Of a DNA stretch of 64,000 nt, positions 11,471-20,450 are shown piece after piece. Below the pieces are notes generated by a model. That model saw only the letters and a list, made by a program, of their open reading frames with translations, was not told the origin of the DNA and searched no databases. Positions within the stretch are counted from its first letter, which is position 1, and the number at the start of each line of letters is the position of its first letter. Position numbers and translations under genes: made by a program. This DNA comes from Pyronema omphalodes (Eukaryota > Ascomycota > Pezizomycetes > Pezizales > Pyronemataceae), in the NCBI GenBank assembly GCA_024516155.1, contig JAJJXM010000029.1, positions 558,001-622,000 on the forward strand, in the 5' to 3' direction.

Positions 11471-12015
11471 TGTGAACCTGGGCACAGTCCTGACTATGCA
11501 GATTCTTTTCGATCGTTCTTCCAAGTGCTTCGTCTTAGGGTAGACAAACACTTCGCTCTCAAGACAAACAGACACTTCGTTCTCAAGAGCTAATAGAGGT
11601 ATTCCAAAGATAAAGCTAGGAAGTAAATCAATCGCTCACAGGCCGAATAAACTTAAGGGTTGTCTTCGGATGTATTCGTTGGTGTAGATGTGGTATCGCC
11701 GCGTATAGGATCAATGGATGATCATGGAGGAGACCGAGGGAAGACATAGGGTCTTTTATAGACCTTCGTCCACAACTTCGCCCAGCCTTCCTTGAGGAAC
11801 CAACTGCAAAACTGAGCTTTGGAGATAAGACATGGGTCGAGGCCGTGACGTATCTGCTGATGCTTTGCATCATACTAGGCGCGGAATTAAATTAATTGCT
11901 CACTTGCATAATGCTCACCCTGGGCAGATTAATCCTTGGAATAGCTCACCGTACTACCACACCTTCCCATAAGGTGCTGGGGTTGTGAGTCACACCGGAG
12001 GGCAACTCCGTCTGT
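11471..12015 (-). repeat. LTR of gypsy G1, downstream part
   Basis: On the minus strand it ends CCCAGGTTCACA at 11471, the same ending as the G2 LTR at 12016. It carries a TATA box (TATAAAAG, minus, 11760-11753) in the context GTCTATAAAAGACCC. A diverged but collinear match to the G2 LTR runs through ATTAATTGCTCACTTGCAT and GCTACCACACCTTCC. The LTR is interrupted at GTCTG (12011-12015) by G2, and its upstream continuation is at 29578-29716. Confidence 0.7.
11753..11760 (-). promoter_or_regulatory. TATA box of G1 LTR
   Basis: TATAAAAG on the minus strand, inside the LTR and upstream of gag by about 400 bases, as expected for a Ty3 promoter. The same motif in the same context is at 13053-13060 in the G2 LTR. 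Confidence 0.6.
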
Positions 12016-12241
12016 GTGAACCTGGGTATTGAGGCTTTCAATACAGAGGCTTTTCCGATCAGTTGCTGCTTCGTTCGAAAGATATTCAACTAATAGATTT
12101 TTCTCAAGAAGCCAGGAAGTTAACTAATTGATCACAGGCCGAATAAACTCAAGTGTCTCTCTCGAGGTAACTGGTGTAGATAGGTGTTGTCGTAACAAGA
12201 GATCAGGTTGCTGATGCTGGAGGAGACGGTGGGAAGACTTA

Positions 12242-13045
12242 GGGTGCGTCTGGATAGCAGAATGCAGGGTTCTTCCGTTACAAGAGACCATCCGTTTACG
12301 GTCGGAAACGGACTCTGCGATCTAACGGACAAATTTGCCAAACACAAAAGTCCAGATCAGATGAGTTATCCAAACACAGAGGTGAACTTACTTTAGAACG
12401 CGGGGCATAAGCACGGGTCGGAAAATTTTCCCCGCTAGGGATCTTGCCCAAAATCCTCGGTCGCGGGAGACATTACCATACACTCTCCGGCACAATTCTC
12501 GGTCGCAGCTCCACAATCGTGTCAACTCAATCAGAACCACCCGAATCACGACCCAGATCATTTCCCATACTCTCGCCTGCACAGTTGTCCGTCGCAACCC
12601 CACAACCCTCCTTGACTAACCGTGAGTAAAACTGTTGGGCTGAATAGATCACCCATTTTGTGTAGGAGTGACGCAAATACGGTTCGGGTGTTGGATATTT
12701 CCGAGGTGTTTGTGGTTTGGGAATGATGGATATCGCGGTTAGGGTAACACAGAAAGCGAAGTATGAAAAAAAAATTTTTTTTTTGGTTAGTCACGGAAAT
12801 TTTGAGCGGGATGAAGCACGTGATGCGAGCAATTTTTCATTTTTGTAGGACGTGGTTCCGTAACGGACATGAAAAGTACCTCGAGAGGTACTTTCTTCTG
12901 ACGGACAATTTCTTAGCGACGTAACGGACGCTTTCATTAAGGAAAGGAGCAAATCGTCCTTTCCAAACACCCCAAAATTTTGCATAACGGAGGGACCCCT
13001 GTTAACGGACAAAACCGCCCATTTTCGGCGTATCCAGACGCGCCC
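12242..13045. mobile_element. 804-bp Harbinger-like MITE with TTA target duplication
   Basis: Imperfect 15-bp terminal inverted repeats: left GGGTGCGTCTGGATA and right TATCCAGACGCGCCC (14 of 15 match when inverted). TTA is present on both sides (12239-12241 and 13046-13048). The flanking LTR, when joined across the element, matches the uninterrupted G1 LTR (GAAGACATAGGGTCTTTTATAG at 11743). A three-base TTA duplication with GG-starting termini is characteristic of PIF/Harbinger transposons (family knowledge). No long open frame is seen, so it is non-autonomous. Inside are several copies of the word TAACGGAC and its near variants in both orientations. Confidence 0.75.
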
Positions 13046-13052
13046 TTAGGGT

Positions 13053-13060
13053 CTTTTATA
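13053..13060 (-). promoter_or_regulatory. TATA box of G2 3' LTR, next to the MITE
   Basis: TATAAAAG on the minus strand. The MITE begins within about eight bases downstream of it in the transcribed direction, so the start site that this box would set now falls inside the MITE. Confidence 0.55.
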
Positions 13061-13158
13061 GACTTTCGTCTACAAGTTCGCCCAGACTTCCCAAGGGAAC
13101 CAACTTCCAAACTAAGCTTAGGAGATAAGACGTGAGTCAATTCTTTGACAAATCTGAT

Positions 13159-15143
13159 CGACACCACACGGCAACGGCGACCCCCCCCCCTGCATTCTCA
13201 ACAACGAGCACCGAAACCCCCGATTTTCTCATCGGATTCGGATTCGCAGCACTCTATTACGTTATTCTCTGAATTTTCAGGGAATTCTACGTTGTTTTTG
13301 TTGACTTTTGTCGCAAAATCAGAGTTTTCACGAGTTTTGGCTTACCCCACCTCACGAAATGTCGCCAAAACAACGACAGAACAACGCCCGACGATCGAAA
13401 CGGTCCGAAAACGCGTACAATGTTCTAGCCGACCTTCCTCATGATGGATCTAATCCTACATTTGTTGAAAGAGATGGAAAAGTTGATGAAGTTGATGGAA
13501 ACCTCGCTGGAAAGCCCTTCCAGAGCGTGGTCTTGGCAGGATCACCAGTTCCTTCGGCTTCAACACACCAGGAGCAAGCGACACCCGAGCACAACCGATT
13601 CAGAGAATTTCGCCGCGATCTGGTTATTGCTATGCGAGACGCTATCAAAAAAGACGACAACGATAGCAGCTTGAGCGCCCTGTTCTGTGAACATGAACCA
13701 CTTTTCACAGGAGCAAGCTTCCTGGGGATACAACAGATCCACCGGGACACACAGCGACGCTTCAATACCCTCGATGACACCATACGCAACAACAGCGATG
13801 AGATGCGCCACAGATTCGACGTCATGATGACGAACTTCGACATTCTGACCGGCGAAAACACGAAGCTGCGCGCAGCATACGACTCTACACAGGCAGATAC
13901 AGCAGCTCTCAAGGCTGCTGTGGACGCCCTGACGAAGAAAATCGACAAACAGCAACAAGTCATTTCGGCGCCCCCCTCACCGAACCTCACGGCCTCTTCC
14001 TCAGCGATGGAAGAGATGACTATGCAACTGTCCGTCGTCCAACATGACATTCAGGATGTCCTGGACGCTGTTCGCAACCCTCCTGGCAAGAGAAAGCGAA
14101 GGGGAAGCGACCAGAACACCGAACCCACCTCACCGACAAACAGAAGACCGGTGAACCACAAACCGAGAGCGGCATCACCGGTGCGAAGCCTGATGCACTC
14201 GAAACATGCGACTACCACCGCCCAGGACAAGCTTGATGCCCTCAAGCCTATGTCCCCCCTACCTCTCCTCGCGATCACGTCGACCGAAGCGACACCGGAA
14301 CCTCACCCTGACAGTCCATCTGCTCAGGACACACCTCTACCCGACGCCCCAACCACTGCCCCTGCTGAGACCGACGGATGGAAGAGTGTGGAGGCAAAGG
14401 CTACACAGAGGAAGAAGCAGAAAGCGAAGGAGACGACACCTACGGCAGCGACACCCAGCAAGACCCTTACAACAAAGAATGGTGGCCGGGGAAAGAATAC
14501 CCACCAACCCAGAACGACAACCTCCGCTGCAAAGAAGACTTGGGCAGAAGTCGTCAAGAGCGGAGGCATCAACGTCCAGATTGTGCTTGGGAATGGCAAT
14601 CTTGGACTGACAACACCACCGACAAGAAGGGGAGAGAGGCGAGGGGGAGCAGTGAGAAGGCTGAGGAAGAAGGAAGGAGAAGGTGAGAGAGGGGAGGAGA
14701 AGAGGGGCAGGGCGGGCCCGGGTGTCTCAAAGGGCAAAGGGTCAGGAGACACCGGCGGAGGAGGTGAGAGAGGAGAGGAGAGTGGGGGCACGGGTGGCCC
14801 GGCGGCTGTTTAACTTTGCTTTGGTTTCGTTTTTGCTTTGTGGAGGAAATAAAGGAGGAAAAATGGTTAAAAATGGGAGGGGAAGGGAGGAGGAAAGGGA
14901 GGAGCCCGGCGAGGCGGCCTCTGTGCAAGGAGGGCACTGGAACAACAGACGCGCTTGGACAAGAAACCCCCGTAGTAACAGTGGGGACAGACCCCACAAC
15001 CACAACGATCAAGAGGAGGAGACTGGTAGAGGTGGAGACTGGGTTTTTGCTTTTACATTTCTTTCTGCTTCTCTTTTGTATTTATCTGTCCCTTGTCATA
15101 ACCTTCGGGTTGCAAACAAGTAATGAGAGAACAAACAAACAAA
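13159..15143 (+). mobile_element. Msq copy 1, ORF1-only non-autonomous LINE-like element, complete
   Basis: The element sits in the G2 LTR between two copies of CTTTGACAAATCTGAT (13143-13158 and 15144-15159), a 16-bp target-site duplication. The empty site is visible at 28545-28560. The 5' end has a C10 tract (13180-13190 region) and a hairpin CCGAT-TTTCTC-ATCGG (13220-13235). It holds one open frame. The 3' UTR (14814-15143) is related to those of LINE B and LINE F and ends with AACC-TTCG-GGTT (15100-15111) and an AAAC tail. It has no endonuclease or reverse transcriptase, so it must rely on LINE enzymes. Confidence 0.85.
13359..14813 (+). CDS. Msq ORF1-like coiled-coil protein, intact (484 aa)
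   Basis: The ATG at 13359 (MSPKQRQNN) is the first in the frame and is placed like the ATGs of the other copies. The predicted layout is: basic N-terminus; an acidic linker; a region with SFLGIQQIHRDTQRRFNTL; a long predicted coiled coil of about 80 residues through TGENTKLRAAYDS and ALKAAVDALTKKID; a basic patch PPGKRKRRGSDQN that looks like a nuclear localisation signal; a proline/threonine-rich spacer; a block KKTWAEVVKSGG; and a Gly/Arg/Glu-rich tail. No zinc knuckle is present. Coiled coil followed by a basic region resembles LINE ORF1 proteins, but I cannot align it to the ORF1 of LINE A, C or D. The function is unproven. Copies 2 and 11 keep the same frame. Confidence 0.75.
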   Translation: MSPKQRQNNARRSKRSENAYNVLADLPHDGSNPTFVERDGKVDEVDGNLAGKPFQSVVLAGSPVPSASTHQEQATPEHNRFREFRRDLVIAMRDAIKKDDNDSSLSALFCEHEPLFTGASFLGIQQIHRDTQRRFNTLDDTIRNNSDEMRHRFDVMMTNFDILTGENTKLRAAYDSTQADTAALKAAVDALTKKIDKQQQVISAPPSPNLTASSSAMEEMTMQLSVVQHDIQDVLDAVRNPPGKRKRRGSDQNTEPTSPTNRRPVNHKPRAASPVRSLMHSKHATTTAQDKLDALKPMSPLPLLAITSTEATPEPHPDSPSAQDTPLPDAPTTAPAETDGWKSVEAKATQRKKQKAKETTPTAATPSKTLTTKNGGRGKNTHQPRTTTSAAKKTWAEVVKSGGINVQIVLGNGNLGLTTPPTRRGERRGGAVRRLRKKEGEGERGEEKRGRAGPGVSKGKGSGDTGGGGERGEESGGTGGPAAV

Positions 15144-15303
15144 CTTTGACAAATCTGATGATGGCTCGCATCATGCTGCATGCGCAATTATATTAATTGC
15201 TCACTTGCATGATGACCCTCGTGTCAGATTAATCCTTGACATTCCTCCCCGTGCTACCACACCTTCCAATCAGGTATTGGGGTTAAGCGCCCAGTGAAGG
15301 GTT

Positions 15304-15613
15304 GCGGAGGAAACAAAGGCGGTAAAATGGCTAAACATGGGAAGGGGAAGGGAGGAGGAAAGGGAGGAGCCCGGCGAGGCGGCCTCTGTGCAAGCAGGGC
15401 ACTTGGAACATCAGACGCGCTTGGACAAGAAACCCCCGTAGTAACAGTGGGGACAGCCCCCACAACCACAACGATCAAGAGGAGGAGACTGGTAGAGGTG
15501 GAGACTGGGTTTTTGCTTTTACATTTCTTTCTTCTTCTCTTTTGTATCTATCTGTCCCTTGTCATAACCTTCGGGTTGCAAACAAGTAATGAGAGAACAA
15601 ACAAACAAACAAA
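15304..15613 (+). mobile_element. 310-bp 3' fragment of an Msq/LINE F-type element
   Basis: It matches the last 300 bases of Msq, including AACC-TTCG-GGTT (15566-15577) and the AAAC tail. It is flanked by CCCAGTGAAGGGTT on both sides (15290-15303 and 15614-15627). The same LTR site at 28681 and 41204 lacks it. This is a clean example of 5'-truncated target-primed insertion. Confidence 0.85.
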
Positions 15614-16507
15614 CCCAGTGAAGGGTTACTCCACTTGAGCGCATAATGCGATGACTCCTCTGATAATAACATGTGAGTCATATATCTTATGAGTCGTCTT
15701 GATCATAGATCTCCCTAGAGAATCTCCATTGCGAGTGGAGGAATCTGACATCATAAGGCAGACTATGCCTTACCGGAGCGCACTGCCCCGTCACATTCCT
15801 GTGTGATGTCATAACTGCCCCACCTGCGCATACTTGCGCGCAGCGACACCCTGGTGTGTACGCAAACGCCGTCTTATCTTACAGTTGGTAGTCATTGGCC
15901 TAAGGTCGCGTCATATCAGTTCCATCCAACAGTTTCCCTGAGTGGTGTTCCTTGCTGCAGAACGTCGTCTCATGCTAACGCAATCTTGACCCTTGTTCTG
16001 AGCTCCACTCCTGTTGGCTGACTAGACTCTGCCTTCTTCCTTGGCCGACTATCCGTCCAACTCAGACCTCGGATGATCCTATTCGCCTGCCTTGCATGCT
16101 CCTGAGAATTCCCTTCTCTTGCAAGCCCTCTGGTAGCCGTGCTTGGTGGAACACATCCTCAAGTATAAGGAGGTGTTCCTTGGCCGTCGTCTTCTGTTCT
16201 CCATCAGCGTCGTCTGTAGTTTTCTCATGGGTAAGTCGACACCCATGAGGTAAGTTGATACTCGTCCCCATCCATCTTTGATCCTCCCAAACTGACAGTG
16301 AGTAATAGGTAGCGACGCCTCGGGCCGGGATCCTCGTGAGGTCCTTTCGGAAAGTCACGAATCACGTGACGTGGCTAGCTGGAGCTCCTCAGGGGGTTCC
16401 GGCCCGGGAATACTAACCTTATTATTCATTCTCCTGTCGAGTTTGCCATGTTCTCTAAATGTTATACATGTTACCTATTCTATACTCACACAATATAGGG
16501 TGTGACA

Positions 16508-16665
16508 GTCTGACTGCATCATGCATGAACTCTTGTGATAATGACGCATGAGTCATTTATTGGATGAGTCGCGCCATGTGATCATATATAGATGTAGTCC
16601 TCCAGCCCCTACATCCTACTACCAACTCGACCTAATGAAAACCTCGTGGGGAAAAACATTAAGCC
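16508..16665 (-). other. Junction between G2 pol stop and 3' LTR, possible polypurine tract
   Basis: There is no gene. The first 65 bases (16508-16572) are identical to 29578-29645, where they continue as G1-type LTR; here they stop at 16573. On the minus strand a purine-rich stretch GGATGTAGGGGCTGGAGGA lies at about 16592-16612 and could be the polypurine tract. 16573 looks like a recombination breakpoint. Confidence 0.4.
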
Positions 16666-19589
16666 TTAATGCTTGAGTCGGTAGTCCCTCGGAGAATCAG
16701 GGTACTTGAGATGAAACTCTCGTAACTTCTCCTGACCTCCTACTGAAAAGTTGTCGAATGGTTCTGCCGTCCAGTCTTTTTTGTTTGGCCAACCTAGACA
16801 TTTAACAAGATGCAATACTCGATTTCCAGATTCATAGCTGCTCATGATTTCATCGATATCGTATTCCTCGCTTCCCTCAACATCATCTGCCTCCCGTAAG
16901 ATTTTATTTGTGTCTGGTGGAGCCCGAGTTCCTGCTCTAAAAGGCTCAAGTAGTGAGGTATGGAAGACGTTGTGTATCTTCCATTTTCGTGGGAGCGTGA
17001 GTCGTACTGCTGTTGGGGAAATGACTTTTTCGACTTGGAAGGGACCATGTAGCTTGTGGTCTAACTTCCTCGATGGGCGTCTTGTTCGTATGTTGCGTCC
17101 ATCTAACATAACCAAGTCTCCTACTTGGTATTCTGGTGCCTCCTGTCGTTTCTGGTCTGCATAGTGTTTCATCCTTCCTTGTGTTTTTTGAAGGGCTAAC
17201 TTGGCTCCTTCGTGTATCGTATGCATCCAGTGGGCGTAGGCTTTGCTGGCTGGGTTGCGCACAGCAGTTGCCGAAGGGTTGCTCGTATTTGGATAGAATC
17301 CGTAGTTGGCGTAAAAGGGTGATAGTCCAGTTGCGCTTGTGACTGAGTTGTTGTATGCGAACTCAGCCATAGGTACGAGGTCAGCCCAGTCGTCCATTTC
17401 GTGGTCAACAAAAGAGCGGAGGTATGCTTCAATTGTTTGATTAAGCCGTTCCGTTTGTCCATCCGTTTGTGGGTGGAAGGCTGTCGACATTCTTGGTTTA
17501 ATTCCTAGGGTTCCAAGAAATGCTTTCCAGGTGGTGCTTGTGAACCTGGAGTCTCTGTCCGACACAATATCCTTGGGTAGGCCATGTAGTTTCCATATTT
17601 CCTTTGCGAAAATCCTGACAAGGTCTGCAGTTGTCTTGCCGTCTTTGTGTAAAGGAATGAAGTGTGCCATTTTTGTAAATCGATCAACTATAACCCATAG
17701 TTGATCACACCCATTTGATTCCAGAAGGTCGGTGATAAAATCCATAGCAATAGATTGCCATGGGGCATATGTTAATTCCAAAGGTTGCAACATTCCATAC
17801 TTTTGGTGCCTAGCCGTCTTGTCCTTCTGACATTCCAAACAGCTTTGTACATATTCAATTATCTTTTCATCCATCTTCGGCCACCAAAAGTTTCTCCTTA
17901 TTAATTCAATTGTTTTGTCCGGACCAAAGTGCCCAGCAATTTTGGAGTCGTGCTCTGATTCAAGGACCATGTTGACCAAATCCTTTGGTACCCATAACTT
18001 CTCTTTCCGATAGATTATGCCATCTTCTATCGTTAGTGGATCTTTTATTCTTTTTGCTGCTTTTTGATAATTTTCGTCCAGTTCTCCAGCCTCTTTAACC
18101 ATCTTTAAAAATTCTTCAGACCATTTAATAGAAGGGATAGAATTGAGCCGTGCCGAAGAAACAATGAATGATGTTCCTTCACCTCCACTACTTATTGCTG
18201 AAATAGAAGCAAAATGTTCTTTGTGAAGGATAGTCGTAAACGGCTGATCCTCACCTCCCCCCTTTTCAGGGCGGAACTCCGGACGCCTTGACAAAGCATC
18301 AGGCTTCCCATTCTTGCTTCCAGGTCTGTAAAAAATCTTAAAGTCAATACCAGCAAGTTCTTGAGCCCACCTTGCTTGGCGACGATTGAGTACTTTTGTT
18401 GTGGTGAAGTACTCCAAATTTTGATGGTCGCTGAATACTTGAACCGTATGCATTGCTCCTTCCAGGTATCTTCTCCAAATCTTAAACGAATCCACAATAG
18501 CTAAAAGCTCTTTATCATGGATTTCGTAATTGATCTCAGCTGGAGTGAATTTCCTAGAATGGAAAGCAATGGGATGCAGCTTTCCGTCCTCTCCTTTCTG
18601 AGAAAGGACTGCGCCTAAGGCAAAGTCAGAAGCGTCAGTTCCAACAATGCAAACCTTCTTAGGATCAAAGTGACCCAATATTGGTGCCTTTGTGAACCTC
18701 TGCTTCCACTCATCAAATGCCAATTCCATGGCCACAGTCCATTCCCACTTCTTTGGATCGCCCTTGGTAGATTCAGTAAGAGGACGACAAATTCTTGAGA
18801 AGTCCTTTATGAATCGGCGATAGAAGTTTGCAAATCCAAGAAAGCTTTGTGTCTCTTTCAGGGATTTAGGAGGTTCCCAAACCAGGACGGTTTCCACTTT
18901 ATCCTTTGCCATCTCAATTCCCTTTTCGCTTATAATATACCCCAAAAATTCCACTTTGTTTGTCCCCCAAACACATTTTTCCGGAGATATTACCAGCCCA
19001 TTTTCTTCCAGTCTCTTTAAGACTTCTTTAACCAATTTATCATGTTCCTCCTCTGTTTCCGCATAAATAAGAACATCATCAATATAAGCAATTACCCCCT
19101 GATCCAACATGTCCCTAAAGATATGATTCATCATATCTTGGAATGTGGCCGGTGCGTTGCTTAATCCAAAGGGCATAACCAAAAACTCATAAAGCCCATA
19201 TCTGCATCTGAAGGCCGTTTTCCATTCATCGCCTTCTTTAATCCTGATTAAGTGATAACCGTTCTTCAAGTCCATTTTCGTGAAGAACCTAGCTCCTCTT
19301 ACTCTGTCTTGTAATTCAGACATAAGAGGGAGGGGGTAGCGATTTGCTATGGTTATTTTATTGATCCCCCTATAATCCACACAAAGCCTTAAACCTCGCC
19401 CATGGGGTTTTGGCACAAAGAGAATTGGTGCTGCGGCAGGGGATTTTGATGGTCTAATCTTCCCTGTCCTAAGCATCTCCTTTAACCATTCCCTAAGTGT
19501 TTCCAGCTCGACTTCGTTGAGTGCATAGACTGGTCCCCAAGGAGGAGTTTCCCCTTCCTTCAGGTCTATTGCATGGTCGTAAGGCTTGT
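16666..19589 (-). CDS. pol: G2 pol: reverse transcriptase, RNase H, integrase, chromodomain
   Basis: This is an open frame from the LINE F junction to the stop at 16666; a Met at 19476 is internal. Counting from that Met: reverse transcriptase with LCVDYRGINK (31-40), MPFGL and YIDD (131-134); RNase H with TDASDFALGA, HDKELLAI and SDHQNLEYF; an integrase HHCC finger around HDSKIAGH and CLEC; a catalytic core with MDFITD, SDRDSRF and QTDGQTERLN (D, D, E); then a GPF/Y-type module (LHGPFQVEKV) and a C-terminal chromodomain (YDIDEI, DWTAEPFDNF, FHLKYP). The chromodomain makes it a chromovirus. Joining across LINE F gives PEHKPYDHAIDLK, continuous with the protease part at 23940. All catalytic motifs are present and no stop is seen, so only the insertion has broken it. 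Confidence 0.9.
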
Positions 19590-20436
19590 TGTTTGTTTGT
19601 TTGTTCTCTCATTACTTGTTTGCAACCCGAAGGTTATGACAAGGGACAGATAAATACAAAAGAGAAGAAGAAAGAAATGTAAAAGCAAAAACCCAGTCTC
19701 CACCTCTACCAGTCTCCTCCTCTTGATCGTTGTGGTTGTGGGGTCTGTCCCCACTGTATACTACGGGGGTTTCTTGTCCAAGCGCGTCTGATGTTCCAAG
19801 TGCCCTGCTTGCACAGAGGCCGCCTCGCCGGGCTCCTCCCTTTCCTCCTCCCTTCCCCTTCCCATGTTTAGCCATTTTACCGCCTTTGTTTCCTCCGCGT
19901 ACAAAAGAAAAAGATAACTCCCGCCGCCCTCCTCTGTTCCTTCCCCGTGCCCCTTTCTCTCCTTTCGCAACGCCTCGCACTCCTCCCGCCCTTCGAATAT
20001 AAGAAAAACATCGTCGCACCCAGACAAAGGGAAGTACAAAAGAAACTCGTCTGCCCTCTCTCGCCTTCCGTCCCCTTCATCTCCCTTCCTGTGCACCATT
20101 CCACTCTCCGTTCCCTTCTCACCCGTCGCACCATAAAACAACTCCAACCCGTAAGACAAACAATTGAAAGACAAAGAAAAGAAAACAAAAGAAAACAAAA
20201 GGAAAACAAGACTCAAAACACCCGAACCCCAAGCAGACCCAAGCAACGACCCCAGCCCGATCCCGTCACCGCGTGCCCGTTCCCTTTCTCTCCGCCTATC
20301 CCTCTTCTACCTTCCCCTTTTGCTTGTCCCTGTTTTTTTTTTTTTTTTTTTTTTTATTACAAAACAAAATCCTAAGTAAGAAAGCACTGCAAAATCAGCG
20401 CGCGCGAAGGTTCCTAAGGTACTGCGGTCAGTGTAG
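19590..20436 (-). other. LINE F 3' UTR with internal poly(A)
   Basis: Non-coding in the element direction. A poly(A) tract (minus; T27 at about 20333-20358) lies some 740 bases before the real 3' end, which is marked by the target-site duplication. The part 19680-19910 matches the Msq 3' UTR. Confidence 0.7.
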
Positions 20437-20450
20437 TCAGCGGTAGGGGT

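Larger units (their letters stand above)
9613..12015 (-). mobile_element. Gypsy G1: gag and adjoining LTR, cut by LINE B
   Basis: This is a Ty3/gypsy element on the minus strand. Its gag gene is cut at the left by the tail of LINE B, so protease, reverse transcriptase and integrase are not in view. The right side is an LTR segment (11471-12015) interrupted by gypsy G2. The LTR is related to the G2 LTR but clearly diverged. The leader between LTR end and gag start is about 109 bases. Confidence 0.8.
12016..16507 (-). repeat. G2 3' LTR (about 1.36 kb of LTR interrupted by three insertions)
   Basis: The LTR starts at 16507 (minus, TGTCACACCC) and ends at 12016 (TTCACA). LTR pieces are 12016-12241, 13046-13158, 15144-15303 and 15614-16507. 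The other LTR (28540-29577) lacks the insertion at 15304 and shows the empty site GCGCCCAGTGAAGGGTTACTCC at 28681. The two copies differ at only a few positions by eye (for example 16182, 16208, 16243, 16304), as expected for an LTR pair of recent origin. Confidence 0.75.
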
